A stretch of DNA of 64,000 nt from an uncultured Oscillospiraceae bacterium (GTDB lineage Bacteria > Bacillota > Clostridia > Oscillospirales > Ruminococcaceae). A program made the position numbers and the translations under genes. The stretch covers positions 223,196 to 287,195 of the forward strand of contig CAKSEC010000002.1 in NCBI GenBank assembly GCA_934446355.1, given 5' to 3'. The notes under the pieces are model-generated. The model was not told the origin of the DNA. It did no database searches and saw only the letters and a program-made list of their open reading frames with translations. Below, in pieces: positions 26,424 through 33,823 of this stretch; position 1 is the first letter of the stretch, and every line of letters begins with the position of its first letter.

Positions 26424-26452
26424 TCATATTTTCTCTCTGCCGGACATACAAT
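26424..26452 (+). promoter_or_regulatory. Sigma-E type promoter of the spoIIIA operon
   Basis: TCATATT (26424-26430), 14-bp spacer, CATACAAT (26445-26452), 29 bp before the spoIIIAA ATG. This agrees with the Bacillus/Clostridium sigma-E consensus (ATATT, 14 bp, CATACAAT) and with the known mother-cell control of this operon. Confidence 0.85.
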
Positions 26453-26481
26453 TATACAAATCAAAACGGGAGGAATGGCTG

Positions 26482-27351
26482 ATGGTCGCCGCAAAAAATA
26501 TTACGGGAAACAGAGTGCCGCTGAGATCGGCGGCGCAGAAAATAACGCTGCCGCCGTGCGGTACGGACAAGCTTGCAGAGATAAGGCTGAGGACGGGCCG
26601 CAGGGCGGTCGCGGTCACGCTTGACGGCAGAATGCTCCCCTGCTCAGGAATATTCACTCAGCAGGACATAAACGAGTGTTTTCTGGAACTTTGCAGGGAT
26701 TCGGTGCACAGCTTCGCAAGGGAGATAGCCGAGGGCTACATAACGATGCCGGGCGGGCACAGAGTGGGCTTCTGCGGTACTGCGGTGACTCAGGACGGGC
26801 GGCTTTCCGCTCTGCGGGACATATCTTCGCTGAACATACGCTTCGCACGTGAGGTGAAAGGCTGCGCAGAGGAGCTTTGCGGCAGGGTATTTTCCGGCGG
26901 TCTTTGCTCGGTGATAGTCTGCGGCAGACCGCTTTCGGGAAAGACCACAGTATTGCGTGACATGGCGAGGATCCTCGGCGGCAGCCACAGAGTTGCGCTT
27001 GTGGACAGCCGAGGGGAACTTGCCGCAGTACACGCCGGAGTGCCTGCGCTGGATATCGGGGAAAACACCGACGTGCTCAACGGCTATTCAAAGGCGGAGG
27101 GCATAATGTGCGCACTGCGCTCGCTCAGTCCCGAAATAGTGATATGCGACGAGATAGGCGGCGACTCAGAGCAGGTGCGGCAATGCGCCTGCTGCGGCGT
27201 AAGGCTCGCCGTGTCCGCTCATGCGGGGAGTATCGGGGAACTGATGCGCCGCCCTGCGCTTGCCGGCATTCTGCCGTATTTCGACAAGGCGGTGCTTCTG
27301 GGGGAAAAGGGAAGCGTGCTTGAAATAAGGGAGCTGAAGCCATGCGGATAG
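26482..27351 (+). CDS. spoIIIAA: Stage III sporulation protein AA (ATPase)
   Basis: Cytoplasmic ATPase of the SpoIIIA-SpoIIQ feeding-tube complex that links mother cell and forespore during engulfment; related to type II/IV secretion ATPases. It has 289 residues. Walker A is the unusual GRPLSGKTT (about residue 152) and Walker B is IVICDEIGG. The N-terminal part has EIRLRTGR and GYITMPGGHRVGFCGTAV, typical of the family. GGGAGG lies before the ATG. First gene of eight; its end overlaps spoIIIAB by 10 bp. Confidence 0.95.
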   Translation: MVAAKNITGNRVPLRSAAQKITLPPCGTDKLAEIRLRTGRRAVAVTLDGRMLPCSGIFTQQDINECFLELCRDSVHSFAREIAEGYITMPGGHRVGFCGTAVTQDGRLSALRDISSLNIRFAREVKGCAEELCGRVFSGGLCSVIVCGRPLSGKTTVLRDMARILGGSHRVALVDSRGELAAVHAGVPALDIGENTDVLNGYSKAEGIMCALRSLSPEIVICDEIGGDSEQVRQCACCGVRLAVSAHAGSIGELMRRPALAGILPYFDKAVLLGEKGSVLEIRELKPCG

Positions 27352-27830
27352 CGGCGGGGCTTATTATCATGGTGCTGTGCTCTGCGTGGGGCTTTCGCAG
27401 CAGCATTATGCTCAAACGCAGGTGTGCGCTTATCCGGGAACTTCGGCTGATGGTCGAGCGTTACTCGATAGAGATAGCCTGCACTGCGCCGACTCTGGAC
27501 GAACTTGCGGGCTGCGGCGGGGGAGAATTCGGCAGTATTCTGCAGAAAAACGCTGCGCAGTGCGGCGATATCCGCAGCGCATGGCGTACCTCGGTCGGGG
27601 AACTTTCGGCGCAGCCGCACTGCGGAAAGGAAGAAGCGGCGGTACTGTCCGAGATGGGACAGGCGCTGGGCACCTGTCCGGCAGACAGTCAGCAGTCGCT
27701 TCTGAAGCTGTATTCCGCACGTCTGGACAGGCTTCTTGAACAGGCGGAAGCCGCCGCCGAGCAGAAAGGCAGGCTGTACCGCTCAGGCGGGGTACTTGCG
27801 GGAATGGGCGTGGCAGTGCTTCTGCTGTGA
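27342..27830 (+). CDS. spoIIIAB: Stage III sporulation protein AB
   Basis: Membrane-associated component of the SpoIIIA complex, resembling type II secretion F-type proteins. It has 162 residues: an N-terminal span (AAGLIIMVLCSAWGFRSSIML), a central helical domain including the family's LRLMVERYSIEIACTAPTLDEL, and a C-terminal span (GGVLAGMGVAVLLL). The ATG at 27342 lies inside the end of spoIIIAA, which suggests translational coupling. Confidence 0.9.
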   Translation: MRIAAGLIIMVLCSAWGFRSSIMLKRRCALIRELRLMVERYSIEIACTAPTLDELAGCGGGEFGSILQKNAAQCGDIRSAWRTSVGELSAQPHCGKEEAAVLSEMGQALGTCPADSQQSLLKLYSARLDRLLEQAEAAAEQKGRLYRSGGVLAGMGVAVLLL

Positions 27831-27851
27831 CGAGTGTAAAGGGGCGTGGAT

Positions 27852-28049
27852 ATGGAGCTTGACCTGATATTCAAGATCGCAGCAGTGGGGATAATCGTTG
27901 CGGTGCTGAATCAGATACTCAAAAAAACCGACCATGACGAGCAGGCAATGATGCTGACAGTCGCCGGACTGGTAATAGTGCTGATGATGATAATACCGGC
28001 GATAGACGAACTTTTCGGCACGATAAAGTCAGTATTCGGGCTGTGGTGA
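27852..28049 (+). CDS. spoIIIAC: Stage III sporulation protein AC
   Basis: Small membrane protein (65 residues) of the SpoIIIA complex with two spans: IFKIAAVGIIVAVLNQILKK and AMMLTVAGLVIVLMMIIPAI. KKTDHDEQA between them is typical of SpoIIIAC. The ATG at 27852 has AAAGGGG seven bases upstream; a GTG at 27846 is in frame but sits against that site. Confidence 0.93.
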   Translation: MELDLIFKIAAVGIIVAVLNQILKKTDHDEQAMMLTVAGLVIVLMMIIPAIDELFGTIKSVFGLW

Positions 28050-28060
28050 CAGGTGACGAT

Positions 28061-28447
28061 ATGGACATTACCTCGCTTGTGGGACTTGCCGTGTTGTCGG
28101 CGGTGCTGTGTGTGATAGTCAGGCAGATGCGGCCGGAACTTGCGCTCGGCGTCAGCATAGCCTGCGGAGTTATCGTAATGGGAGCGGTGATTTCCATGCT
28201 CGCTCCCTCGGTGGAACTTATCTCGCAGCTGACTGATTCTGCGGGACTGGACGGCGGCTACTCACGCACGTTATTCAAGGCGCTTGCGGTGTGCTATATC
28301 TCGCAGCTTGGCTCTGACTGCTGCAGGGACGCCGGCGAGGGCGCCATTGCTTCTAAAATAGAACTTGCGGGAAAGGCAGCGGTGGTGGTGATATCGCTGC
28401 CGGTATTTTCCTCGCTGGCGGAGATGGTGACAGAACTTCTGGGTTAG
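28061..28447 (+). CDS. spoIIIAD: Stage III sporulation protein AD
   Basis: Membrane protein (128 residues) related to SpoIIIAC. Three to four spans are seen: TSLVGLAVLSAVLCVIV, LGVSIACGVIVMGAVISML, a middle segment (TLFKALAVCYISQLGSDCCRDAGE), and VVVISLPVFSSLAEMV. The ISQLGSDCCRDAGE stretch is characteristic of the family. The ATG at 28061 has AGGTG upstream; an in-frame GTG at 28043 lies inside the end of spoIIIAC and is less likely. Confidence 0.92.
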   Translation: MDITSLVGLAVLSAVLCVIVRQMRPELALGVSIACGVIVMGAVISMLAPSVELISQLTDSAGLDGGYSRTLFKALAVCYISQLGSDCCRDAGEGAIASKIELAGKAAVVVISLPVFSSLAEMVTELLG

Positions 28448-28471
28448 GCAGCAATGCGAAAGGACGGAAAA

Positions 28472-29584
28472 ATGCGCCGGTTCATCTGGCTGTTGATAAT
28501 GCTTGCGGCTGCGGCGGCAGTCTGCGTGATACTTAATGTGAATGCCGGAGCGGAATCCGGACAGATATACGAGGAATACGGCAGCGCCCTTTCCGACGCA
28601 GTGCCGCCGGAAGCCTCCGACATACTTGAAAGCGGCGGAGTGACCCCCGACAAGGGCGGCGCAGCGCTGTCGCCTGAGGGAGTGCTGTCGTTCCTGTGGG
28701 AGCAGATATCAGGCAGGTTTACAAAGCCGCTGCGGCTGTTCCTTGCGCTGTGCGGGGTAGTGCTTCTGTGTGCGCTGTCGAAAAGCGCAGCGGACGGCGC
28801 AGGCGGTATGTCCGGCGTATTCTCGGTGGTGGGAGTTCTTGCGGGCGCAGGCATGACTACTGCGGCGATATCAGAAGCGCTGTCGGACACGCTTGTCGTG
28901 CTGCAGGCGGCTTCTGAGTTCATGCTGGTGTTCGTGCCTTTGTTTGCGGGTATCATTGCCGCAATGGGAAAGGCGGCGACTGCGGCTGCCGCAAATACGG
29001 TGACGCTTGCGGCGGCTCAGCTATTTTCGCAGCTTGCGGTGAATTTCCTCACACCGGTATGCGGCACGGTCATGGGGCTTTCGGTGACCGGCGCTATCCA
29101 CCCGCAGCTGAATATTTCAAGGCTGGGCGAACTTATCAAAAAGGGCGCAGTGTGGGGATTGTCGCTGCTCATGACGATATTCATGAGCATTCTGTCCGCA
29201 CAGACGTTTGTCACGAATGCGGCGGACAGCGTGCTCATCAGGACGGCTAAATTCGCCGTGTCGAGCGGCGTGCCTATCGTCGGCGGGACTATCTCGGACG
29301 CAGTGAACACCGTTCACGCAAGCCTGTCGCTGCTTCACGGCACGATAGGTACATACGGAATGATAGCCGCCGCAGCGATACTGCTTCCGTGCCTGATAAC
29401 GGTGGTGTGCTTTCGCATAGCGTTATCGGCGGCGGAGGCTTTCAGCGAGGTTTTCGGCATATCGGAACTTACGTCGCTGTTTAAGGCGGGCGGTTCGGTG
29501 ATGGCGATAATCATGGCGGTCATAGCCTGCTTTTTGCTGCTGAATATTCTTTCGGCGGTGATAATGCTGACTATGACGAGGTAG
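28472..29584 (+). CDS. spoIIIAE: Stage III sporulation protein AE
   Basis: Polytopic membrane protein (370 residues from this start), the largest membrane part of the SpoIIIA complex. The N-terminus is a signal-like span (RRFIWLLIMLAAAAAVCVIL), followed by a short extracellular part and about seven spans from residue 85 on. GVVLLCALSKSA, LLMTIFMSILSAQTFV and VPIVGGTISDAVNTVHASLSLL are typical family blocks. The ATG at 28472 has AAAGGAC six bases before it; the upstream ATG at 28454 lacks a site. Confidence 0.92.
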   Translation: MRRFIWLLIMLAAAAAVCVILNVNAGAESGQIYEEYGSALSDAVPPEASDILESGGVTPDKGGAALSPEGVLSFLWEQISGRFTKPLRLFLALCGVVLLCALSKSAADGAGGMSGVFSVVGVLAGAGMTTAAISEALSDTLVVLQAASEFMLVFVPLFAGIIAAMGKAATAAAANTVTLAAAQLFSQLAVNFLTPVCGTVMGLSVTGAIHPQLNISRLGELIKKGAVWGLSLLMTIFMSILSAQTFVTNAADSVLIRTAKFAVSSGVPIVGGTISDAVNTVHASLSLLHGTIGTYGMIAAAAILLPCLITVVCFRIALSAAEAFSEVFGISELTSLFKAGGSVMAIIMAVIACFLLLNILSAVIMLTMTR

Positions 29585-29595
29585 GGGGTGTGATA

Positions 29596-30063
29596 ATGCA
29601 GTTTTTGTCCACCGTGTGTATGGCGGCGATAGCGTCGGCGCTGTTCAGAATGCTGGTGCCTGAGGAGCGGTTCGCAAAGCAGCTTTCCCTGCTTATCGCA
29701 GGATTGTTTATTCTGGCGGGAGTGAATGCGGTAAAGAGCAGCGACCTCAGTATAGACAAGCTGCAGTACAGCTATGAGGACAGCGTGGACTACATCGGTT
29801 TTTCAGGCGACATCAACCGTGAACTGCAAAAAAAGATATGCGGCGAGATGTCGGACAAGCTGTATGCAATGCTCAACGCCGAGGGCATATATCCTGAGGA
29901 AATTCATGTTATCGTTAATATTTCAGGATTGTACAGCATATCTATTACACAAGTGAAGCTTGTTTTTGATGAAAGTCAGCGTTCGGCGGCAGAAGCGGCG
30001 GAAAAGCTGGTTTCGGCAGAGCTTCCCCCTGAGATAAACGTACAGGTCGTGGTAAAGGAGTGA
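29596..30063 (+). CDS. spoIIIAF: Stage III sporulation protein AF
   Basis: A 155-residue SpoIIIA component: two N-terminal spans (FLSTVCMAAIASALFRML and LSLLIAGLFILAGVNAV), then a soluble domain related to EscJ/ring-building modules (KKICGEMSDKLYAMLNAEGIYPEEIHVIVNISG..ITQVKLVF). The ATG at 29596 has AGGGGG seven bases upstream, better placed than the GTG at 29590. Confidence 0.85.
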   Translation: MQFLSTVCMAAIASALFRMLVPEERFAKQLSLLIAGLFILAGVNAVKSSDLSIDKLQYSYEDSVDYIGFSGDINRELQKKICGEMSDKLYAMLNAEGIYPEEIHVIVNISGLYSISITQVKLVFDESQRSAAEAAEKLVSAELPPEINVQVVVKE

Positions 30064-30069
30064 GCGGAG

Positions 30070-30588
30070 ATGGAACGTCAGACGGGGCGTATCAGCGGCA
30101 TTCTGAGCAGGCTGGGCGAGGGACGCTGGCGCAGGTTCGTGATAATCGGGGGACTTGCGGCGATAGTGCTTCTGTTCCTCAGCACGCTGACGCCAAAGAG
30201 CGGCAGTACGGCGCAGCCTGCGGAGCGCTATTCCGAAGAGGCGGCAAGTCTGGAGCAGGAACTTGAAAAGCGGCTGACGGAACTTATCTCCTCTATTGAC
30301 GGGGTAAGTTCACCGAGGGTGATGGTCACGCTGGAAAGCACTCAGGAAAAGATCTTTGCAGAAGAAGCCAAGACTAACACCTCATCTGGGGGAACAAGCA
30401 CAGAGAATGCTCCGGCTCTTGCCGGCAGCGCAAAGGAAGCCATCGAAAAGAGCGTCATAATGCCAAAGGTCAGGGGAGTTGCGGTGGTGTGCGGCGGGGC
30501 TGAGAATGCGCTGATAAAGGAAAAGGTGGTGAACACGGCGGCAAGGGTGCTGAATATAGGGGTATCGCAGGTATATGTCACAAACTGA
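30070..30588 (+). CDS. spoIIIAG: Stage III sporulation protein AG
   Basis: A 172-residue single-span protein that in Bacillus forms a large ring in the space between the two membranes. The span lies at about 25-44 (FVIIGGLAAIVLLFLSTL). The extracytoplasmic domain has the ring-building fold signature ELISSIDGVSSPRVMVTLEST and the C-terminal VVNTAARVLNIGVSQVYVT. AAAGGAG lies upstream, overlapping the end of spoIIIAF. Confidence 0.93.
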   Translation: MERQTGRISGILSRLGEGRWRRFVIIGGLAAIVLLFLSTLTPKSGSTAQPAERYSEEAASLEQELEKRLTELISSIDGVSSPRVMVTLESTQEKIFAEEAKTNTSSGGTSTENAPALAGSAKEAIEKSVIMPKVRGVAVVCGGAENALIKEKVVNTAARVLNIGVSQVYVTN

Positions 30589-30607
30589 TATGAAAGGAAA
30601 CAATGTT

Positions 30608-31141
30608 ATGAAGCGTTTGAATGTGATTCTTGGGAAAAAGCAGCTTGTTGCTGCGGGGCTTACCGTGCTTCTCGGTACGGCGGTTGCGGTGAACTTCATC
30701 TGCGCAGGAAACAGCAAGCTGACCGAGCCCGCCGCAGAGGTCGCCGGCACTACATACGGCGAGGCTGACCTTGTGAGCAGCAGCGCAGAGCCTGACGCAT
30801 ATTTCGCACAGGCAAGGCTCGACAAGCAGACCAGCCGCGAGGAAGCTGCGGAGGTGCTGCAGAGTATGTATCAGGGCGGCGACCTCACGCAGGACGAATT
30901 ATCGGTGGTCGCAGCCGACGCAGCGAAGATGGGCGGCTATATCGAGAGCGAGAACAAAATAGAGAGCCTGCTGCGTGCGCAGGGCTTTGACGACGCACTG
31001 TGCTACCTCAGCGACAGCAGCGCAAACATCATCGTCAAGACCGACGGACTGGACGCAGCGGGTGCGGCGAAGATAAAGAGCACGCTGCTTTCCGAGGTGG
31101 AGGTCGATAACGACCGTATCACCATTGTTGAGGTGAACTGA
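30608..31141 (+). CDS. spoIIIAH: Stage III sporulation protein AH
   Basis: Last SpoIIIA protein (177 residues). In Bacillus it binds forespore SpoIIQ across the intermembrane space to form the channel. One N-terminal span (KKQLVAAGLTVLLGTAVAVNFI) precedes an EscJ-like extracytoplasmic domain (TEDLVSSSAEPDAYFAQARLDKQTSREEAAEVLQ-type, then AQGFDDALCYLSDSSANIIVKTDGL). The ATG at 30608 gives the usual MKRLNVILGKKQ start. The in-frame ATG at 30575 lies inside spoIIIAG. Confidence 0.92.
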   Translation: MKRLNVILGKKQLVAAGLTVLLGTAVAVNFICAGNSKLTEPAAEVAGTTYGEADLVSSSAEPDAYFAQARLDKQTSREEAAEVLQSMYQGGDLTQDELSVVAADAAKMGGYIESENKIESLLRAQGFDDALCYLSDSSANIIVKTDGLDAAGAAKIKSTLLSEVEVDNDRITIVEVN

Positions 31142-31158
31142 GGGCGACTCGAATAGAG

Positions 31159-31195
31159 GGGCGGGCATTAGTCCGCCCTATCTTGTTATTGTTGC
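31159..31195 (+). terminator. Terminator of the spoIIIA operon
   Basis: GGGCGG (31159-31164) pairs with CCGCCC (31173-31178), followed by the T-rich TATCTTGTTATTGTT. Confidence 0.75.
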
Positions 31196-31292
31196 ACAAA
31201 ACTGAGCTGGAATATTTGTTGAAAGTTGTTGATATGCGAAATATACATGGCGTTATATCAGCTATGCAATACCGCACTGGTAATTAATATGA

Positions 31293-31323
31293 TATAATAA
31301 TAGTATTGTTAGACAAAAAACAA
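31293..31323 (+). promoter_or_regulatory. Hydrogenase operon promoter region with Rex-like operator
   Basis: TATAAT (31293-31298) is followed at once by TTGTTAGACAAAAAACAA (31306-31323), which matches the ends of the Rex consensus TTGTTAA-N4-TTAACAA in 11 of 14 fixed positions. Rex is the NADH/NAD+-sensing repressor of fermentation and hydrogenase genes in Firmicutes, and a site at the transcription start would block it. No good -35 box was seen. The leader from 31324 to 31468 holds no other gene that can be supported. Confidence 0.6.
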
Positions 31324-31468
31324 TGCTCACAGTTGAAATCTTTTTACATCGTGCGCCGCTATGACGCCGACCCAATACTGTGATATCTGCGGAATATCGT
31401 CGAAAAACGGCTTTATACCGCCATTTCCGGCACTACTATTGCATATCAAATAAGGAGGTACTATTTCT

Positions 31469-31954
31469 ATGCAAAGCAGCATTCAGTTGTCCGAAGTCGA
31501 TGCCATCATCGACAGCATCGGCTGCGAGGAAAAGAACATCATCTCTATCCTGCAGGGTGTTCAGGAGCATTACCGCTATCTCCCCCGTGAGGTGTTCCCG
31601 CATATTGCGAAGCGCCTTAACGTCGGCGAGGCAAGGCTTTTCAGCGTTGCGACCTTTTACGAGAACTTCTCGCTTGAACCTAAGGGAAAATACGTCATCA
31701 AGGTCTGTGACGGAACCGCCTGTCATGTAAGACAGTCGCCGCCTATCCTTGCAAGGCTCAGGGAGGAACTTGGACTTTCCGAAAGCAAAAAGACCACCGA
31801 CGACCTGATGTTCACAGTCGAAACCGTATCATGTCTTGGCGCCTGCGGACTTGCTCCGGTAATAACCGTCAACGACAAGGTACACGCAGAGATGACGCCG
31901 GACAAGGCTTCGGCTTTCCTGAAGCAGCTTAAGGAGGGCAGTGAGGAATGTTAA
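31469..31954 (+). CDS. hydC: Bifurcating [FeFe]-hydrogenase, NuoE-like subunit
   Basis: Smallest subunit (161 residues) of the trimeric NAD(H)/ferredoxin-linked hydrogenase, carrying one thioredoxin-fold [2Fe-2S] cluster. The four ligands are visible as CDGTACHVR and, about 40 residues on, CLGACGLAP. The N-terminal helical bundle (ILQGVQEHYRYLPREVFPHIAKRLN) is typical of NuoE/HndA. Strong RBS AAGGAGG. The end overlaps hydB by 7 bp. Alternative naming is hndA. Confidence 0.93.
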   Translation: MQSSIQLSEVDAIIDSIGCEEKNIISILQGVQEHYRYLPREVFPHIAKRLNVGEARLFSVATFYENFSLEPKGKYVIKVCDGTACHVRQSPPILARLREELGLSESKKTTDDLMFTVETVSCLGACGLAPVITVNDKVHAEMTPDKASAFLKQLKEGSEEC

Positions 31955-33822
31955 AGAACAGACAGGAGCTTAAACAGCTTCGTGAGGAGTGCGTAAAGGC
32001 TTATAACGCATATCAGCGTAAAATACTGGTCTGTGCAGGTACAGGCTGTGTTTCCAGCGGCTCTCTGCTCATCTATGACAAGCTGAGGGAGCTTATCGAG
32101 GCAAAGGGCATTCACTGCGCAGTTGAACTTGAAAAGGAACCCGAAAGCGACGGCGTTGCCCTGAAGAAGAGCGGCTGCCACGGCTTCTGCGAGAGAGGTC
32201 CTCTTGTAAGAATAGAGCCTATGGGCTGGCTTTACACAAAAGTGAAGCTTGAGGACTGCGAGGAGATAGTTGAAAAGACTATCGTAAACGGCGAGCATAT
32301 CGAGCGTCTTGCTTTCCAGAAGAACGGCGAGGTGTTCAAGACTCAGGAGGAGATACCGTTCTACAAGAAGCAGACCCGTGTCGTTCTTGAGCACTGCGGA
32401 CATATAGACTCCCTTTCCGTCAAGGAATACCTGTCACAGGGCGGCTATTCCGCATTTGAAAAGGCTCTGTTCGACATGACTGCCGACGAAGTTATCGAAG
32501 AAGTCAGCGAATCCGGTCTGAGAGGACGCGGCGGCGGAGGATTCCCCGCAGGCAAGAAGTGGGCGCAGGTAAAGCGCCAGACAGCAGCGCAGAAGTACGT
32601 TGTCTGTAACGGTGACGAGGGCGACCCCGGCGCATTCATGGACAGAAGCATTATGGAGGGCGACCCTCACCGTATGCTAGAGGGCATGATGATAGCCGGC
32701 GCTGCCTGCGGTGCGACCGAGGGCTACATATACGTAAGAGCGGAATATCCTCTGGCTGTTGAGCGCCTTAAGACCGCAATAAAGCAGGCTAAGGAGATAG
32801 GTCTGCTCGGTAAGGATATCCTTGGCAGCGGCTTTGATTTTGAAATGCACATAAACCGTGGTGCAGGCGCGTTCGTATGCGGCGAGGGCAGTGCGCTGAC
32901 CGCTTCCATCGAGGGCAAGAGAGGTATGCCGAGAGTTAAGCCCCCCCGCACCGTTGAACACGGTCTTTTCGACAGCCCCACAGTTCTGAACAACGTTGAA
33001 ACCTACGCAAACGTACCCTCTATCATCTCCAGAGGTTCTGAGTGGTTCAAGGGCATAGGCGTTGAAAAGAGCCCCGGAACAAAGGCGTTCGCAATAACCG
33101 GCGATATCGAGAACACCGGACTTATCGAAGTGCCGATGGGTACTACGCTGCGTGAGGTAATATACGACGTCGGCGGCGGTATCAGGGGCGGCGGAAAGTT
33201 CAAGGCTGTCCAGATAGGCGGACCGTCAGGCGGCTGCCTTACAGAAAAGGACCTTGACCTGCCGCTGGATTTCGACTCCATCAAGAAAGCCGGCGCAATG
33301 ATAGGCTCAGGCGGTCTGGTTGTCATGAACGACAAGACCTGCATGGTCGAAGTTGCAAGGTTCTTCATGAACTTCACACAGAATGAATCCTGCGGAAAGT
33401 GCGTGCCCTGCCGCGAGGGTACCCGCCGTATGCTGGAGATACTTGAAAGAATTGTTGCAGGAAACGGCGAGCCGGGCGATATCGACCTGCTGCTTGAACT
33501 TGCGGAGACCATTTCTGCGACTGCGCTGTGCGGTCTTGGAAAGTCTGCCGCTTCACCTGTTGTCAGCACGATAAGAAACTTCAGGGACGAATACGAGGCT
33601 CATATCAATGAGAAGCGCTGTCCTGCAGGCGTCTGTCAGAAGCTGAAGAAGATCGAGATCCAGCCTGACAAGTGCAAGGGCTGCTCGAAGTGTTCCAGAG
33701 GCTGCCCTGTCGGTGCGATAAGCGGACAGATAAAGTCCCCGTTCGTTATCGACCAGAGCAAGTGTATCAAGTGCGGAGCGTGCGTAACTACCTGCCCGTT
33801 CCACGCAATAGAGGTGAAGTGA
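31948..33822 (+). CDS. hydB: Bifurcating [FeFe]-hydrogenase, NuoF-like flavin subunit
   Basis: NADH-binding, FMN-containing subunit (624 residues), where electron bifurcation is thought to occur in relatives. An N-terminal thioredoxin-like [2Fe-2S] domain has C29, C34, C77 and C81. The NADH/FMN site is GRGGGGFPAGKKW (193-205) and NGDEGDPGAF (221-230). A SLBB domain follows, then a [4Fe-4S] site SCGKCVPCREGT (about 480). Two C-terminal ferredoxin-type clusters are CKGCSKCSRGCP (about 574) and CIKCGACVTTCP (about 604). The extra ferredoxin tail distinguishes HydB/HndC from complex-I NuoF. One base separates it from hydA. Confidence 0.95.
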   Translation: MLKNRQELKQLREECVKAYNAYQRKILVCAGTGCVSSGSLLIYDKLRELIEAKGIHCAVELEKEPESDGVALKKSGCHGFCERGPLVRIEPMGWLYTKVKLEDCEEIVEKTIVNGEHIERLAFQKNGEVFKTQEEIPFYKKQTRVVLEHCGHIDSLSVKEYLSQGGYSAFEKALFDMTADEVIEEVSESGLRGRGGGGFPAGKKWAQVKRQTAAQKYVVCNGDEGDPGAFMDRSIMEGDPHRMLEGMMIAGAACGATEGYIYVRAEYPLAVERLKTAIKQAKEIGLLGKDILGSGFDFEMHINRGAGAFVCGEGSALTASIEGKRGMPRVKPPRTVEHGLFDSPTVLNNVETYANVPSIISRGSEWFKGIGVEKSPGTKAFAITGDIENTGLIEVPMGTTLREVIYDVGGGIRGGGKFKAVQIGGPSGGCLTEKDLDLPLDFDSIKKAGAMIGSGGLVVMNDKTCMVEVARFFMNFTQNESCGKCVPCREGTRRMLEILERIVAGNGEPGDIDLLLELAETISATALCGLGKSAASPVVSTIRNFRDEYEAHINEKRCPAGVCQKLKKIEIQPDKCKGCSKCSRGCPVGAISGQIKSPFVIDQSKCIKCGACVTTCPFHAIEVK

Positions 33823-33823
33823 A

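Noticed and set aside
31361..31453. A 30-codon frame (MTPTQYCDICGISSKNG..) directly before hydC.
   Set aside because: It has no ribosome site, and its stop overlaps the hydC ribosome site region only by chance spacing; it could be a leader peptide, but nothing supports it.
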